Assembly: GCA_015493745.1 (NCBI GenBank)
Contig: WGCN01000210.1
Coordinates: forward strand, 1-39,276
Origin: Calditrichales bacterium
Lineage (GTDB): Bacteria; Calditrichota; Calditrichia; Calditrichales; J004
Length of the DNA: 39,276 nucleotides
Direction: 5' to 3'
A program made the translations under genes and the position numbers. This document shows, piece after piece, positions 1 to 8,725 of the stretch; the first letter of the stretch is position 1; the number at the start of each line of letters is the position of its first letter. Under the pieces are notes generated by a model. That model was not told the DNA's origin, ran no database searches, and worked only from the letters and a program-made list of their open reading frames with translations.

Positions 1-126
1 ATTAATAGGCATAATATAGTTAAATCCTTGGGGTTCTGCACCAAAACATTTATAATTAGCAACTTTTATTGAAACATCCTTCATAACTAAACCTAAAGTG
101 AATTAACTTAATACACCCAACATCTT

Positions 127-167
127 GCTAAACGCATTGCCCCGTGCCCGAGGCAGGCGGGTTTAGC
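127..167. repeat. Imperfect palindrome with 7-bp outer arms
   Basis: GCTAAAC (127-133) and GTTTAGC (161-167) are perfect reverse complements. Between them lies a GC-rich core that can fold further (TGCC-cga-GGCA in the centre). The shape resembles dispersed intergenic palindromes (REP/MITE-like), but no second copy was noticed in this window, so the class is not established. Confidence 0.4.
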
Positions 168-201
168 GCGGATATATGTCTTTGTTCGTTTCGTTTATCC
201 C

Positions 202-239
202 GGGAATGCCCATGCCAAGGGATATTCCCGCCCTTTTTT
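202..239 (+). terminator. Possible intrinsic terminator (+)
   Basis: GGGAAT pairs with ATTCCC (202-207 with 224-229), an inner CCC/GGG can add to the stem, and six T follow at 234-239. It would end a plus-strand transcript entering from outside the window. The four bases between stem and T run make it less than ideal. Confidence 0.45.
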
Positions 240-308
240 ACAATATAATGCAGGGCCAAAAAGCTTCAAAGTTTATTTGCATACGTTCGGAAGGCGGAAA
301 GGAGGGGT

Positions 309-347
309 AAAAAAAAAGGCGCGGGACTTTTTCAACAGCCACGCGCC
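309..347 (-). terminator. Intrinsic terminator of alaS
   Basis: Read on the minus strand, GGCGCG (347-342) pairs with CGCGCC (323-318), with further partial pairing inside, followed directly by a run of nine T (317-309). It lies 24 bases after the alaS stop codon and is the natural end of that transcript. Confidence 0.8.
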
Positions 348-370
348 ATACAATATGAAAGGCCTTGTGC

Positions 371-2977
371 TTAAATCAACTCACGGAAGCGCTTAAGGGC
401 CTCGTCCATTTTGGCAACATCCCTGGCGCCGGCCGTGGCCAGATGGGGCCGGCCGCCCCCGCCGCCGCCGGCGGCCCTGGCCACCTCACGCACCAGATCG
501 CCCGCCTTGTATTTGTCCAGCAGTTGATCGCCGACAAAAACCATAAAGGCCAGTTTGTCACCGTTGGTGGCGGCGATCAGACCCACGCTGTCCGGCGCCT
601 TTTGCCGCAGGCGATCCCCCAGATCCTTAAGGGCGTTCATCTCCACATCCTTCAGCGTGTGCGTGATAACGGCATGGCCGTTCTTTTGCTCCGCCTCCTT
701 TAATATGCCATCCAAATTGGCCAGCAGTTGTTGGCTCCTGCTCTCCTTCAGTTCCTTCTCCAGGCGCCGCTTTTCTTCCAACACGGTTTCGATTTTGGCG
801 GCAACCTCCTCCGGGGCGGTGTTGAGCAGTTGACCGCTTTTTTGCAGGGCGGCGCGGGCCTGCTGGGCCAGTTCCACGGCTGCCGGGCCGGTGACGGCCT
901 CGATGCGCCGCACCCCGGAGGCGATGCTGCTCTCCTGGGTGATCAGGAACAGACCGATCTCGCCCGTGGCCCGCACATGGGTGCCGCCGCACAGTTCATA
1001 ACTGAAATCACCTATGCGCACCGTGCGCACCACATCGCCGTATTTTTCGCCGAACAGGGCCATGGCCCCCTCGTTTTTCGCCTCGTCAAACTTTTTACGA
1101 CGAATGTCCAGCGGCGTGTTTTTCTGAATCTCGCCGTTGACGATCCGTTCCACCTCCCGCAGTTGCCGCTCTTCGATTTTTTCAAAATGGGTAAAGTCAA
1201 AGCGCAGCCGCTCCGGATCCACCAGCGATCCGGCCTGATGCACATGATCGCCCAACACCTGTTGCAGGGCGGCCTGCAGCAAATGGGTGGCCGTGTGGTT
1301 TTTAATGGTACGCCGGCGCGCGTCATCCGTTACGCGCGCGCTAACGGCGGCTTCGGCAGGTTTAAAACCCGCCAGCGGGGCACAATGGTGGATGATGGCC
1401 TCGCCCTGCTTTTGGGTATCGGTAACCCGCAGCTCAAAATCCTTTCCGCGGATCAGGCCCGTATCGCCCACCTGACCACCCGCTTCGGCATAAAAGGGCG
1501 TCTCCTTCAGCCGCACCAATATAGCATCTTCTTTGACCAGATAGCGGCTGATCTCCGTTTCGGCGGCGGTGGTGTCATAGCCGATAAACCGCGAGTCCTC
1601 GCCGGTGCTCAGCACCACCCAGGCGTCGCTTTGCACCTCCTCGGCGTTGAATTTGGCCGAGGCGCGGGCCCGCTCCCGTTGGGCGGCCATGGCCTTTTCA
1701 AAACCGGGCATATCGATCTCCAGCCCCTTTTCCCCGGCGATAACGCGCGTAAGATCGACGGGAAAGCCGTAGGTGTCGTACAGTTTAAACACCTCCTCTC
1801 CGGGAACGGTTTTCTCTCCCCGCTGCCGCAGTCCGGCCTCGATTTTAGCAAAGATATCCAGCCCGCGATCCAGGGTGCGGTTGAACTGCTCCTCTTCCGA
1901 TTTTATGATCTTAACGATATGATCCTGACGTTCCCGCAGCTCGGGATAGGCTTCACCCATCTGCGCGGCCAGCACCGGCACCAGCTTGTATAAAAAGGGT
2001 TGGGAAAAATTGAGCTTGCGGCCGTAGCGGGCGGCCCGGCGTAAAATGCGGCGCATCACATAACCGCGCCCCTCGTTGGAGGGCATGCCGCCGTCGGCAA
2101 TGGAGAAGCTGAGCATGCGCACATGGTCGGCGATGACACGGTAGGCAATCTGTTCCGGGCTCTTTTCGTAGGAGACGCCGGTCATGTCGCCGATGGCCGT
2201 TAACAAAGGGCTGAACACATCGGTATCGTAGTTGGAGGATTTGTTTTGCAATACGGCCACGATGCGCTCGAAGCCGGCGCCGGTATCCACATGACGGGCG
2301 GGCAGGGGGGACAACCTGCCCTGCGTATCCCGGTTGTATTGGATAAAGACCAGGTTCCATATTTCGATCACCTGCGGTACTCCGGCGTTAACCAGTTCCC
2401 TGCCGCTCAGATCGGGCGTCAGGTCGATGTGGATTTCGGAACAGGGGCCGCAGGGACCGCTGGCGCCCATTTCCCAAAAATTGTCCTCCTTGCCAAAGCG
2501 CAACACATGGCCGGGGTCGATGTCGGTAACCTCCTTCCACAGTTTCTCGGCTTCGGTGTCGGCTTCCAGACCGTCGGCGTCGTGACCGCCGAACACGGTG
2601 GCGTAAAGGCGCTCCTTGGGCAGCTTCCACACTTCGGTCAGCAGCTCCCAGGCCCAGGCAATGGCCTCCCTTTTATAATAGTCGCCAAAGGACCAGTTCC
2701 CCAGCATCTCGAAAAAGGTGTGGTGATAGGTGTCGTGGCCCACCTCTTCCAAATCGTTATGTTTGCCGCTGACGCGGATACATTTCTGGGAATTGACGGC
2801 ACGCTTGTAGCTGCGCTCGCCCTTGCCCAAAAAGATGTCTTTGAACTGGTTCATCCCGGCGTTGGTAAAAAGCAGCGTGGGATCATCCAGGGGCACCACC
2901 GAGGCGCTTTTGACAAAGGTGTGTTCCTTTTCGCGGAAAAAGTCTATGAATTGCCGGCGGATTTCATTGGATTGCAT
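371..2977 (-). CDS. alaS: Alanyl-tRNA synthetase
   Basis: Class II aminoacyl-tRNA synthetase that charges tRNA-Ala in the cytoplasm. At 868 residues it matches the usual bacterial length (about 875). Seen in order: the N-terminal catalytic domain with the class II signature around TNAGMNQFKD (residues 40-50) and GKHNDLEEVG; the editing domain with its zinc-type ligands HTATH (near residue 562) and CGGTH (near residue 661); and the C-terminal DHHA1 domain with the glycine run and RPHLATAGARD close to the end. Nothing is truncated, so both charging and mischarge editing should work. The ATG at 2977 gives the standard N-terminus (MQSNEIRRQF) and has a weak GAGGA-type ribosome site. It is transcribed alone, divergently from the receiver gene at 3142, and ends in a clear terminator. 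Confidence 0.97.
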   Translation of the reverse strand: MQSNEIRRQFIDFFREKEHTFVKSASVVPLDDPTLLFTNAGMNQFKDIFLGKGERSYKRAVNSQKCIRVSGKHNDLEEVGHDTYHHTFFEMLGNWSFGDYYKREAIAWAWELLTEVWKLPKERLYATVFGGHDADGLEADTEAEKLWKEVTDIDPGHVLRFGKEDNFWEMGASGPCGPCSEIHIDLTPDLSGRELVNAGVPQVIEIWNLVFIQYNRDTQGRLSPLPARHVDTGAGFERIVAVLQNKSSNYDTDVFSPLLTAIGDMTGVSYEKSPEQIAYRVIADHVRMLSFSIADGGMPSNEGRGYVMRRILRRAARYGRKLNFSQPFLYKLVPVLAAQMGEAYPELRERQDHIVKIIKSEEEQFNRTLDRGLDIFAKIEAGLRQRGEKTVPGEEVFKLYDTYGFPVDLTRVIAGEKGLEIDMPGFEKAMAAQRERARASAKFNAEEVQSDAWVVLSTGEDSRFIGYDTTAAETEISRYLVKEDAILVRLKETPFYAEAGGQVGDTGLIRGKDFELRVTDTQKQGEAIIHHCAPLAGFKPAEAAVSARVTDDARRRTIKNHTATHLLQAALQQVLGDHVHQAGSLVDPERLRFDFTHFEKIEERQLREVERIVNGEIQKNTPLDIRRKKFDEAKNEGAMALFGEKYGDVVRTVRIGDFSYELCGGTHVRATGEIGLFLITQESSIASGVRRIEAVTGPAAVELAQQARAALQKSGQLLNTAPEEVAAKIETVLEEKRRLEKELKESRSQQLLANLDGILKEAEQKNGHAVITHTLKDVEMNALKDLGDRLRQKAPDSVGLIAATNGDKLAFMVFVGDQLLDKYKAGDLVREVARAAGGGGGGRPHLATAGARDVAKMDEALKRFRELI

Positions 2978-3141
2978 CTAAATCCTCACTTGTATTTAAG
3001 ATATGTTTTTGTATTTTTATCATTGTTGACTGTATTGTCGATGCCATTGGACTTATCTTAATAAAATAAAAGCCCTTGCCAAGCGTAAAAACAGGCGCGC
3101 AATTTACATAACCTTAAACTGAACTACAAATAGAAGACCCT

Positions 3142-3522
3142 ATGAGCACAGAGAAAAAAACGATTCTTTATATTGACGACGACTATCAATCGGGCCTGCT
3201 GGTCAAGGTATTTTTTGAGAAAGAGCATTTTGACGTGGAACTGGTTTTAAACACCCAGGATGCCCGCAAGGTGCTGCGTGAAAAGGATATCGACATGGTT
3301 ATTTCCGATATCGGTCTGCCCGGTGAAAACGGCATACAGTTTTATGAGTGGCTGACGGAATCGGAGTACAAGCATATCCCCATCTTTCTCGTCTCGGCCC
3401 ATGCCATGGGCTTTAGTCATGTGCTTACCGAGCACCGTGACATCTTTTTTGAAAAACCGCTCTTTTTCCCCTCCTTTATCCAGGCGGTCAAGGATAAGCT
3501 GGCCGGCGAAGAGAAAAGCTGA
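3142..3522 (+). CDS. Single-domain response regulator (CheY-like receiver)
   Basis: A 126-residue stand-alone receiver domain with no output domain. Conserved elements are visible: acidic pocket D12-D13-D14, phospho-acceptor D56 in VISDIG, S85 in VSAH at the Ser/Thr position, and K105 in EKP. Such proteins act by protein-protein contact or as phosphate relays or sinks. It converges on the operon at 3530-7862, only seven bases separating the two stop codons, so it may take phosphate from the soluble kinase at 5874-7862; that link is inferred from proximity only. The start is the first ATG and has a poor Shine-Dalgarno sequence. Confidence 0.85.
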   Translation: MSTEKKTILYIDDDYQSGLLVKVFFEKEHFDVELVLNTQDARKVLREKDIDMVISDIGLPGENGIQFYEWLTESEYKHIPIFLVSAHAMGFSHVLTEHRDIFFEKPLFFPSFIQAVKDKLAGEEKS

Positions 3523-3529
3523 CCCGCCC

Positions 3530-4678
3530 TTACAACAATACCTTTAGCGGCTGCCGGATACCCACGGAACGGTCATAGGCCTTTAAACGCTGGATCAGGG
3601 GCTCGGTGAGCTGGATGTCCTTGTTGACCAGCATCTTGCCCTTGCTGCTGATGATGGGAAACTCGGTGATCACTCCCGGAATAAGCTTGTCGATGGACAG
3701 CGATTTTTTTATGCGCTCCTTTTCCAATACCTGCAAATCACTCAACAGGGCGACAATCTGTTTGTTATAGACGTTTTGATCCCTTTGCAGCATACTGATG
3801 GCCGCGCTTTTACCCATGCCGCGATAAATAAAGCCATCAAAGGCCAGCACCACCTTTAAAATCTGTGCCCCGAGCGAGATAAACTTTTCCCGGGCCGAAA
3901 GGGCCGAAGGAGCGGTATGTTCCTTGTAATCCTTGTTCTGGTCGCGGATGATGGCGGCAATGATATCCATGCGCGGTATTTTTTCAATCAGCGAAGCACC
4001 GATGCCCGGGTGTTCCCCGAGCATGATCCGTTCCTTTTCGGTCAGCATCTCGCCGTTATAGATTTTATCCAGGATATGGGGGGGCAGGGTGACAAAACCG
4101 ATTTGCGACAGCATGGCCGCCATATCCAGTTGCCAGATATCCCTGAGTTTCAGCATTTCGGCGATTTGATGCACATATTGCTTGATGCGGCTGGCCCGGC
4201 CAAAGGCCTGCGGGTTAACCATGCCGAGGATGGCCGTCAGCACTTCGATGGCGTTTTGCAGGGTGTCTTCCAGCAGTTCCCGCTCGGCGTGGATCAACTG
4301 GTATTGGCGGATGCCCTCCTCAATGGCGGCTATCAGTGTCTCCGGCGGGCAGGGTTTGGTCAGGAAGCGGAAGATAAAGCCGTTGTTCACGGCGCTGATG
4401 GCGTTTTCGATGTTGGCAAAACCGGTCAGCACCATGCGCACGGAGTCTTTGTCGATGGCCCGCGCTTTTTCCAGAAATTGCGCGCCGTTCATCACCGGCA
4501 TCTGCATGTCGCTGACGATGACGGCAAAGGGCCCCTTGCTTTTCATCAACTCCAGCGCTTCCGGCCCGCTGCCCGCCGTTTCCACCTGGAAATACTTGCG
4601 CAGGTTACGCTTGTAGGAAATGAGAATATTTTGTTCGTCATCCACAAACAGAACAGGATATTTTTTCTTCATTATCAT
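3530..4678 (-). CDS. Response regulator: receiver plus degenerate HD-GYP domain
   Basis: The N-terminal receiver (residues about 5-120) has D13-D14, phospho-acceptor D57, T85 and K108. The C-terminal region (about 140-300) aligns by pattern with HD-GYP phosphodiesterases, but the metal-binding HD pair is replaced by S191-Q192 (MLSQIGFVTLPP where active enzymes read LLHDIGKIGIP). The HHE and GYP signature is also gone (RDQNKDYKEH follows the HPGIGASLI helix). It therefore probably does not hydrolyse cyclic di-GMP and may act as a binding or adaptor output; that is inference. I chose the ATG at 4678, which overlaps the stop of the preceding gene as ATGA; a second ATG at 4672 sits better behind GGA, and an ATG at 4696 is also possible. 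It is the last gene of the kinase - REC-HDOD - REC-HD operon. Confidence 0.85.
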   Translation of the reverse strand: MIMKKKYPVLFVDDEQNILISYKRNLRKYFQVETAGSGPEALELMKSKGPFAVIVSDMQMPVMNGAQFLEKARAIDKDSVRMVLTGFANIENAISAVNNGFIFRFLTKPCPPETLIAAIEEGIRQYQLIHAERELLEDTLQNAIEVLTAILGMVNPQAFGRASRIKQYVHQIAEMLKLRDIWQLDMAAMLSQIGFVTLPPHILDKIYNGEMLTEKERIMLGEHPGIGASLIEKIPRMDIIAAIIRDQNKDYKEHTAPSALSAREKFISLGAQILKVVLAFDGFIYRGMGKSAAISMLQRDQNVYNKQIVALLSDLQVLEKERIKKSLSIDKLIPGVITEFPIISSKGKMLVNKDIQLTEPLIQRLKAYDRSVGIRQPLKVLL

Positions 4679-5862
4679 GATCCTTTGCTTTGGCAATCTT
4701 TGATGGTCTCCTTTATAGAGGCCTCGGTCTTGTCGAATATTTCCATGCTGTTGTCATCCAGGACTTCCTGAGGAAAACCGAAGTTATGGTTCAGGTTATT
4801 CTGGGCACAAACATCGGCCACATGCAAAACGAATAGCGGCTTGTAGTTCAGGGCCGTGTCATGGTGGTGCAAAATCAGTTCGACCACGGCCGGTGGGAAT
4901 GACCAGAGATTGGCCAGATAGGCGCCGATACCGGCATGGGTGGTCTGCATAATCTCCCGCTCGATTTCCGGCAGGGGACGGTTGACGGCGGAACTATGCT
5001 CCAACAGCTTCCCGAAGGTTTCCGGCAGGTTATTGGCCAGGATGAGCATGCCGATGTCATGTACGGAGGCGGCCAGGGTAATTTCATCGATGATGGTCTG
5101 TTCCGCAAAACAACGCCGGGCAATGCACAGGGCAAAGCGCGCCGTTTCGTTGCTGTGTTCCCACAACTGTTTTATAAAGCGGGGCGGAAGGCTGTTTGAA
5201 TTGCTGACACTGAACAGGCTGTGATTGAGCACCAGGGACTTTATGAGCGTCACCCCCAGATAGGAGACCGCTTCCCGCATGGTGCTTACCCTGCGCGGAA
5301 TGCCGAAAAAGGCCGAGTTGACCAGTTTAAGAATCGATGCGGTCATGGCCATGTCTTTTTCCATAATGGCCGCGAGTTCGTTTAAGTTGAAATCCTCATT
5401 CTTCAGGATATCTTCGATCTCCAGATAGAGCTCGGGCAGGCTGGGCAGGCGGTCGATACGGGAGATGATCTTCCGGATATTGGCGTTGTCGATCTTTTCC
5501 CCGTAGGATACCGACCGTTCGATAGCCTTTTCAATGGCCGCGGGGGAGGAGGGCTTGGCCAAAAACTGATGGGTGGCCTGCACGGAATTCATTATCTCCT
5601 CTTCATCGGACTGGCCGGAGAGGATGATGCGGATGATATGCGGATACCTGAGGCGGATGGTGTTGAGCAACTCCGCGCCGTCCATCCCGGGCATGCGCAT
5701 ATCGGTAATGATGATATCCACCGCCGTTTGTTCCAGCAGCTTCAGGGCCGCGGCCCCGGAATCGGCAAAATGGATGTGCCAGCTTTTACGCTTGCCGTGA
5801 AAAATACGTTTATAGCCTTTCAGAATATTCGGCTCGTCATCTACAAATAATACACTCAGCAT
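4675..5862 (-). CDS. Response regulator: receiver plus HDOD domain
   Basis: A 395-residue protein. The receiver (residues 1-120) has D8-D9, phospho-acceptor D54 in ITDMRMPG, S82 and K103. It is followed by an HDOD domain (about 135-330) recognisable from RLPSLPELYLEI, the MEKDMAMTASILKLVNSAFFG-type segment and SVHDIGML. HDOD proteins are usually non-enzymatic regulators of signalling, motility or c-di-GMP pathways. The start is supported by an AAGGA ribosome site. It follows the kinase by 11 bases and overlaps the next regulator by four, so the three are one transcript, and D54 is the likeliest target of that kinase (inference from operon structure). Confidence 0.88.
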   Translation of the reverse strand: MLSVLFVDDEPNILKGYKRIFHGKRKSWHIHFADSGAAALKLLEQTAVDIIITDMRMPGMDGAELLNTIRLRYPHIIRIILSGQSDEEEIMNSVQATHQFLAKPSSPAAIEKAIERSVSYGEKIDNANIRKIISRIDRLPSLPELYLEIEDILKNEDFNLNELAAIMEKDMAMTASILKLVNSAFFGIPRRVSTMREAVSYLGVTLIKSLVLNHSLFSVSNSNSLPPRFIKQLWEHSNETARFALCIARRCFAEQTIIDEITLAASVHDIGMLILANNLPETFGKLLEHSSAVNRPLPEIEREIMQTTHAGIGAYLANLWSFPPAVVELILHHHDTALNYKPLFVLHVADVCAQNNLNHNFGFPQEVLDDNSMEIFDKTEASIKETIKDCQSKGS

Positions 5863-5873
5863 TTATCGCTTCC

Positions 5874-7862
5874 TTATCCTTTCGGTAGGCGGATGGTAAA
5901 CATCGTTCCCTCACCGGGGGTGGATTCGACCTCGATAAAACCCTGATGTTTGTTTACAATAATATCATGGGAGATGGCCAGACCCTGCCCGGTCCCTTTC
6001 CCAATTTCCTTGGTGGTGAAAAAGGGGTCGAAAACACGGGAAATGATATCCCCGGGGATGCCCCGGCCCGAGTCCCGCAGTTCGATGCGCACATAGTCAC
6101 CGTCATCGGCCGTTGAAATGGTGATGGTTCCTTTCTCGGCCGCGTTTTCACCCAGCTTGTCGGCAATGGCATGAACCGCGTTGACGATCATATTAAGAAT
6201 CACCTGGTTAAACTCATCCACCAGCAGGTTGACCATCGGCAGGTGTTCATCAAGTTCAAGCTTCAGGTCGGCCACATATTTCCATTCGTTCTTGGAGATC
6301 ATTACCGTGGTTTTTATGGCCTCGTTAACGTCAAAGGGTTGTTTTTCCCGGGCCCCGGGGTGTGAGAAGCGCTTCATGGCGCGCACGATGGTGCTGACCC
6401 GTTCCAGTCCGTCCATGGTTTGCCGGAAAGCCTGCGGCACTTCTTCCAACAGGTAGGGCAAGTCGATATCATCAACGATTTCCGTCAGCCGTTCACGGAT
6501 ATCCCGCAAGCTGCTTTCCCTGTTTTCGATGATGTCGAAAAGCAGATCAAAAACGGGTTTCATATCCGTAAAGGTTTCATTGAGAAAATAGATGTTGTCG
6601 GCCACGAACTGGGTGGGGGAGTTGATTTCATGGGCGATTCCCGCCGCCAACTGCCCGATAGACTCCAGTTTCTGGCTTTGCATCAACTGGCTTTCCATCA
6701 CCTTCTGGTCGGTAATATCCTGACCCAGGATTATAAAACCGGGGAATTCCGTGTTATCGATGGGGTAGGGTGAGAAACTGAGATTGAGAAAGCCGGTTTT
6801 TCCGTTGATACCCGTGTAGTTCAGATCAGAGATATGCTGGATGCTTTTTTCAAGGCGGCAGATGCTGATGGCTTCCAGTACCTTCTCCCAGTTCCACTGC
6901 ACACCGGTATTGGTGACCGGCCTGCCGATGACCTTTTCGGCCGGGATGCCGAAGGTGGCCTCGGCCACGCTGTTCCAGCGGATCACCTTCTCGTTGGAGT
7001 CGGTTACGATCAACACGGAAGCCAGACTCTTGATCAACTGCTCGTTCTGAAAATGAAGCTGTCTGAGCTTCTGCTCGTTTTTTTTACGTTCCTGAATATT
7101 GCGGATGATCAGCACGGCATAGGTCTCATCCTCGATCTTCATGTTGGAAAAGGAGATTTCCACGGGAATCCACCGACCGTTTTTGTGCTGTATTTTTGTT
7201 TCAATCTGTTTTTGTATTCTTTCGGGACTTTTGATCCATTTGCGGAACTGGTTTAGTGGCGTCTCTTCCGCCCGCAGTATATCCTTCAGGGACTTGCCGA
7301 CCACCTCCCGGTCCAGATAACCGAAATAATTACTGGCGCCGTTGTTCCATAAATGAATGGTACAGCCTTCATCGATAACGATGATGGCGTCATGCGTGGA
7401 AGCGGTAAGAGTGCGGAATTGAGTGACCGTTTTTTGCAGGACCGCCTGCATCTCCTTACGCTGGCTGATATCATGCTTAATGGCCACAAAATGGGTGATC
7501 TCGCCATCATTGTTAAAAATCGGGCCGATGGAGGCTTCTTCCCAAAAGGTCGTGCCGTCCTTGCGCCGGTTTTTAAATTCCCCGTGCCATACCCGGCCGC
7601 TCAGGATGGTTCTCCAGAGTTCTTTGTATACTTCCTGCTTCATTTCACCCGATTGCAATACCCGCGGATTGTTCCCGATCGCCTCTTCCGCCGTATAGCC
7701 GGTCAGCTCGGTGAAACGCGGGTTGGTATAAACGATGGTGCCGTTGCAATCGGTGATCACCACCACATCCGGGTTTTGATGGATGGCCTGGGCAAAGATA
7801 CGCAACTCAATATCGCGGGAAGAGATGCCCTTAATGGTTTCATAAATTTGTAAATCTGTCAT
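5874..7862 (-). CDS. Soluble three-PAS sensor histidine kinase
   Basis: A 662-residue kinase with no transmembrane segment or signal peptide, so it senses in the cytoplasm. Three PAS domains follow each other (about 22-140, 145-270 and 275-395), each ending with a PAC-type motif such as IKHDISQRK or QDITDQK. The dimerisation/phospho-acceptor segment reads GIAHEINSPTQF with H411. The HATPase domain has N box (NQVILNMIVNAVHAI), G1 (DSGRGIP), F box (FDPFFTTK) and G2 (GKGTGQGLAIS), so it is intact. First gene of an operon with two response regulators. A GGA lies about ten bases before the ATG. The signal is unknown; PAS domains could bind haem, flavin or small ligands, and no diagnostic residue was identified. 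Confidence 0.92.
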   Translation of the reverse strand: MTDLQIYETIKGISSRDIELRIFAQAIHQNPDVVVITDCNGTIVYTNPRFTELTGYTAEEAIGNNPRVLQSGEMKQEVYKELWRTILSGRVWHGEFKNRRKDGTTFWEEASIGPIFNNDGEITHFVAIKHDISQRKEMQAVLQKTVTQFRTLTASTHDAIIVIDEGCTIHLWNNGASNYFGYLDREVVGKSLKDILRAEETPLNQFRKWIKSPERIQKQIETKIQHKNGRWIPVEISFSNMKIEDETYAVLIIRNIQERKKNEQKLRQLHFQNEQLIKSLASVLIVTDSNEKVIRWNSVAEATFGIPAEKVIGRPVTNTGVQWNWEKVLEAISICRLEKSIQHISDLNYTGINGKTGFLNLSFSPYPIDNTEFPGFIILGQDITDQKVMESQLMQSQKLESIGQLAAGIAHEINSPTQFVADNIYFLNETFTDMKPVFDLLFDIIENRESSLRDIRERLTEIVDDIDLPYLLEEVPQAFRQTMDGLERVSTIVRAMKRFSHPGAREKQPFDVNEAIKTTVMISKNEWKYVADLKLELDEHLPMVNLLVDEFNQVILNMIVNAVHAIADKLGENAAEKGTITISTADDGDYVRIELRDSGRGIPGDIISRVFDPFFTTKEIGKGTGQGLAISHDIIVNKHQGFIEVESTPGEGTMFTIRLPKG

Positions 7863-7995
7863 CCGCTTTTTCCTGTGTAGGACTTTAGGACTATCATCGG
7901 ATGAAGCTCTTTAAAAATAACCGAAAAAGGTATATTGGCCGTTTTAGTCCTCAATGAACGGCCGGGCCGGCCGCGGGCGTTTCGAAAAACAGGGT

Positions 7996-8631
7996 CTAAG
8001 GGGTATTGTCGCTTAAAACGCTCTCGATGGTGCCATGGTAGAAACCACGTTGCAAAAGAAATGCGGTAACTTTTTTCCGGCGTTCCGGGGTGGGGAGACC
8101 GGCGAGCTGGCTGATCTTTTTTTGCGCCAGCCGGCGGCAAACATCCCGTTGCCGTTCTTCGGAAAAATCAAGCAGGGCCTCGTCGATCAGGGCATGGGCC
8201 GCTCCTTTTTGCATCAGTTTTTGTTTGATGCGCAGCGGTCCCAGCTTCCCGGCCCGCAAGGCGTCCGCCGTAAACAGACGGATATATTCGGCGTCGTTGA
8301 GGTAGTTTTTATCCTCCAGATAGTGCAACACCCGTTCGATAACCGGCTTGCGGAACTGTTTCCGGTACAGCTTGTTTTTCAGCTCTTCCCGCAGGTGGGG
8401 ACGGTTTTTAAGATAGCGCAGGGCCTGTTGCCGGCAATCATCAAATTCCTGATAGGCCAAAAGTTCATCATATTCCCCGGTGGAGAGGACGGTGCCTTTA
8501 TACAGGGCAAAGTGCACCAGGGTGTTCTCACTCACTTCGCATAAAAGTTGCCCGTCGCTGTAAAGGGCATATATTTTTCGCCGGGGAGACACAAGCTCGA
8601 TCCGGCTGATGTTGATGCTGTTTTCAGGCAT
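7996..8631 (-). CDS. recX: RecA regulator RecX
   Basis: RecX binds RecA filaments and limits their extension and activity. The 211-residue product has the expected three-helix repeats: ALRYLKNRPHLREELKNKL, the KPVIERVLHYLEDKNYLND segment, and LGPLRIKQKLMQKG. The 94-base gap after recA contains an 8-bp perfect hairpin, and the gene order recA-recX is the one found in many bacteria. The N-terminal 50 residues form an extra small domain of the kind seen in longer RecX proteins. It is the last gene of the pgsA-pgpA-cinA-thpR-recA-recX series. No clear terminator follows it. Confidence 0.9.
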   Translation of the reverse strand: MPENSINISRIELVSPRRKIYALYSDGQLLCEVSENTLVHFALYKGTVLSTGEYDELLAYQEFDDCRQQALRYLKNRPHLREELKNKLYRKQFRKPVIERVLHYLEDKNYLNDAEYIRLFTADALRAGKLGPLRIKQKLMQKGAAHALIDEALLDFSEERQRDVCRRLAQKKISQLAGLPTPERRKKVTAFLLQRGFYHGTIESVLSDNTP

Positions 8632-8657
8632 GATGATATTCCCGGCGCAACGGCAGG

Positions 8658-8680
8658 GCGGCGGATTTCGTTTCCGCCGC
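8658..8680 (-). promoter_or_regulatory. Hairpin between recA and recX
   Basis: GCGGCGGA (8658-8665) and TCCGCCGC (8673-8680) pair perfectly around a 7-base loop. On the minus strand no T run follows, so it is not a classical terminator; it could slow transcription or protect mRNA and so set the RecA:RecX ratio. That role is inferred from its position. Confidence 0.5.
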
Positions 8681-8725
8681 TTTTACTCCTTCCTTCGGTC
8701 TGTTCGGGCGTCTGCCTGCAAGGTG

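Larger units (their letters stand above)
1..308. other. AT-rich non-coding end of window
   Basis: No convincing gene was seen here. The first 120 bases are AT-rich, followed by a GC-rich imperfect palindrome (127-167) and a plus-strand hairpin with a T run (202-239). The stretch separates alaS, whose own terminator begins at 309, from whatever lies to the left of the window. Confidence 0.6.

Noticed and set aside
728-1993. Long plus-strand frame of 421 codons opposite alaS
   Set aside because: Antisense shadow of alaS, which is full-length and typical; the GC-rich third positions keep the other strand open.
7950-7980. GC-rich palindrome between recX and the kinase gene as a terminator
   Set aside because: CGGCC/GGCCG pairing is strong but no T run follows on the minus strand, so I do not call it an intrinsic terminator.
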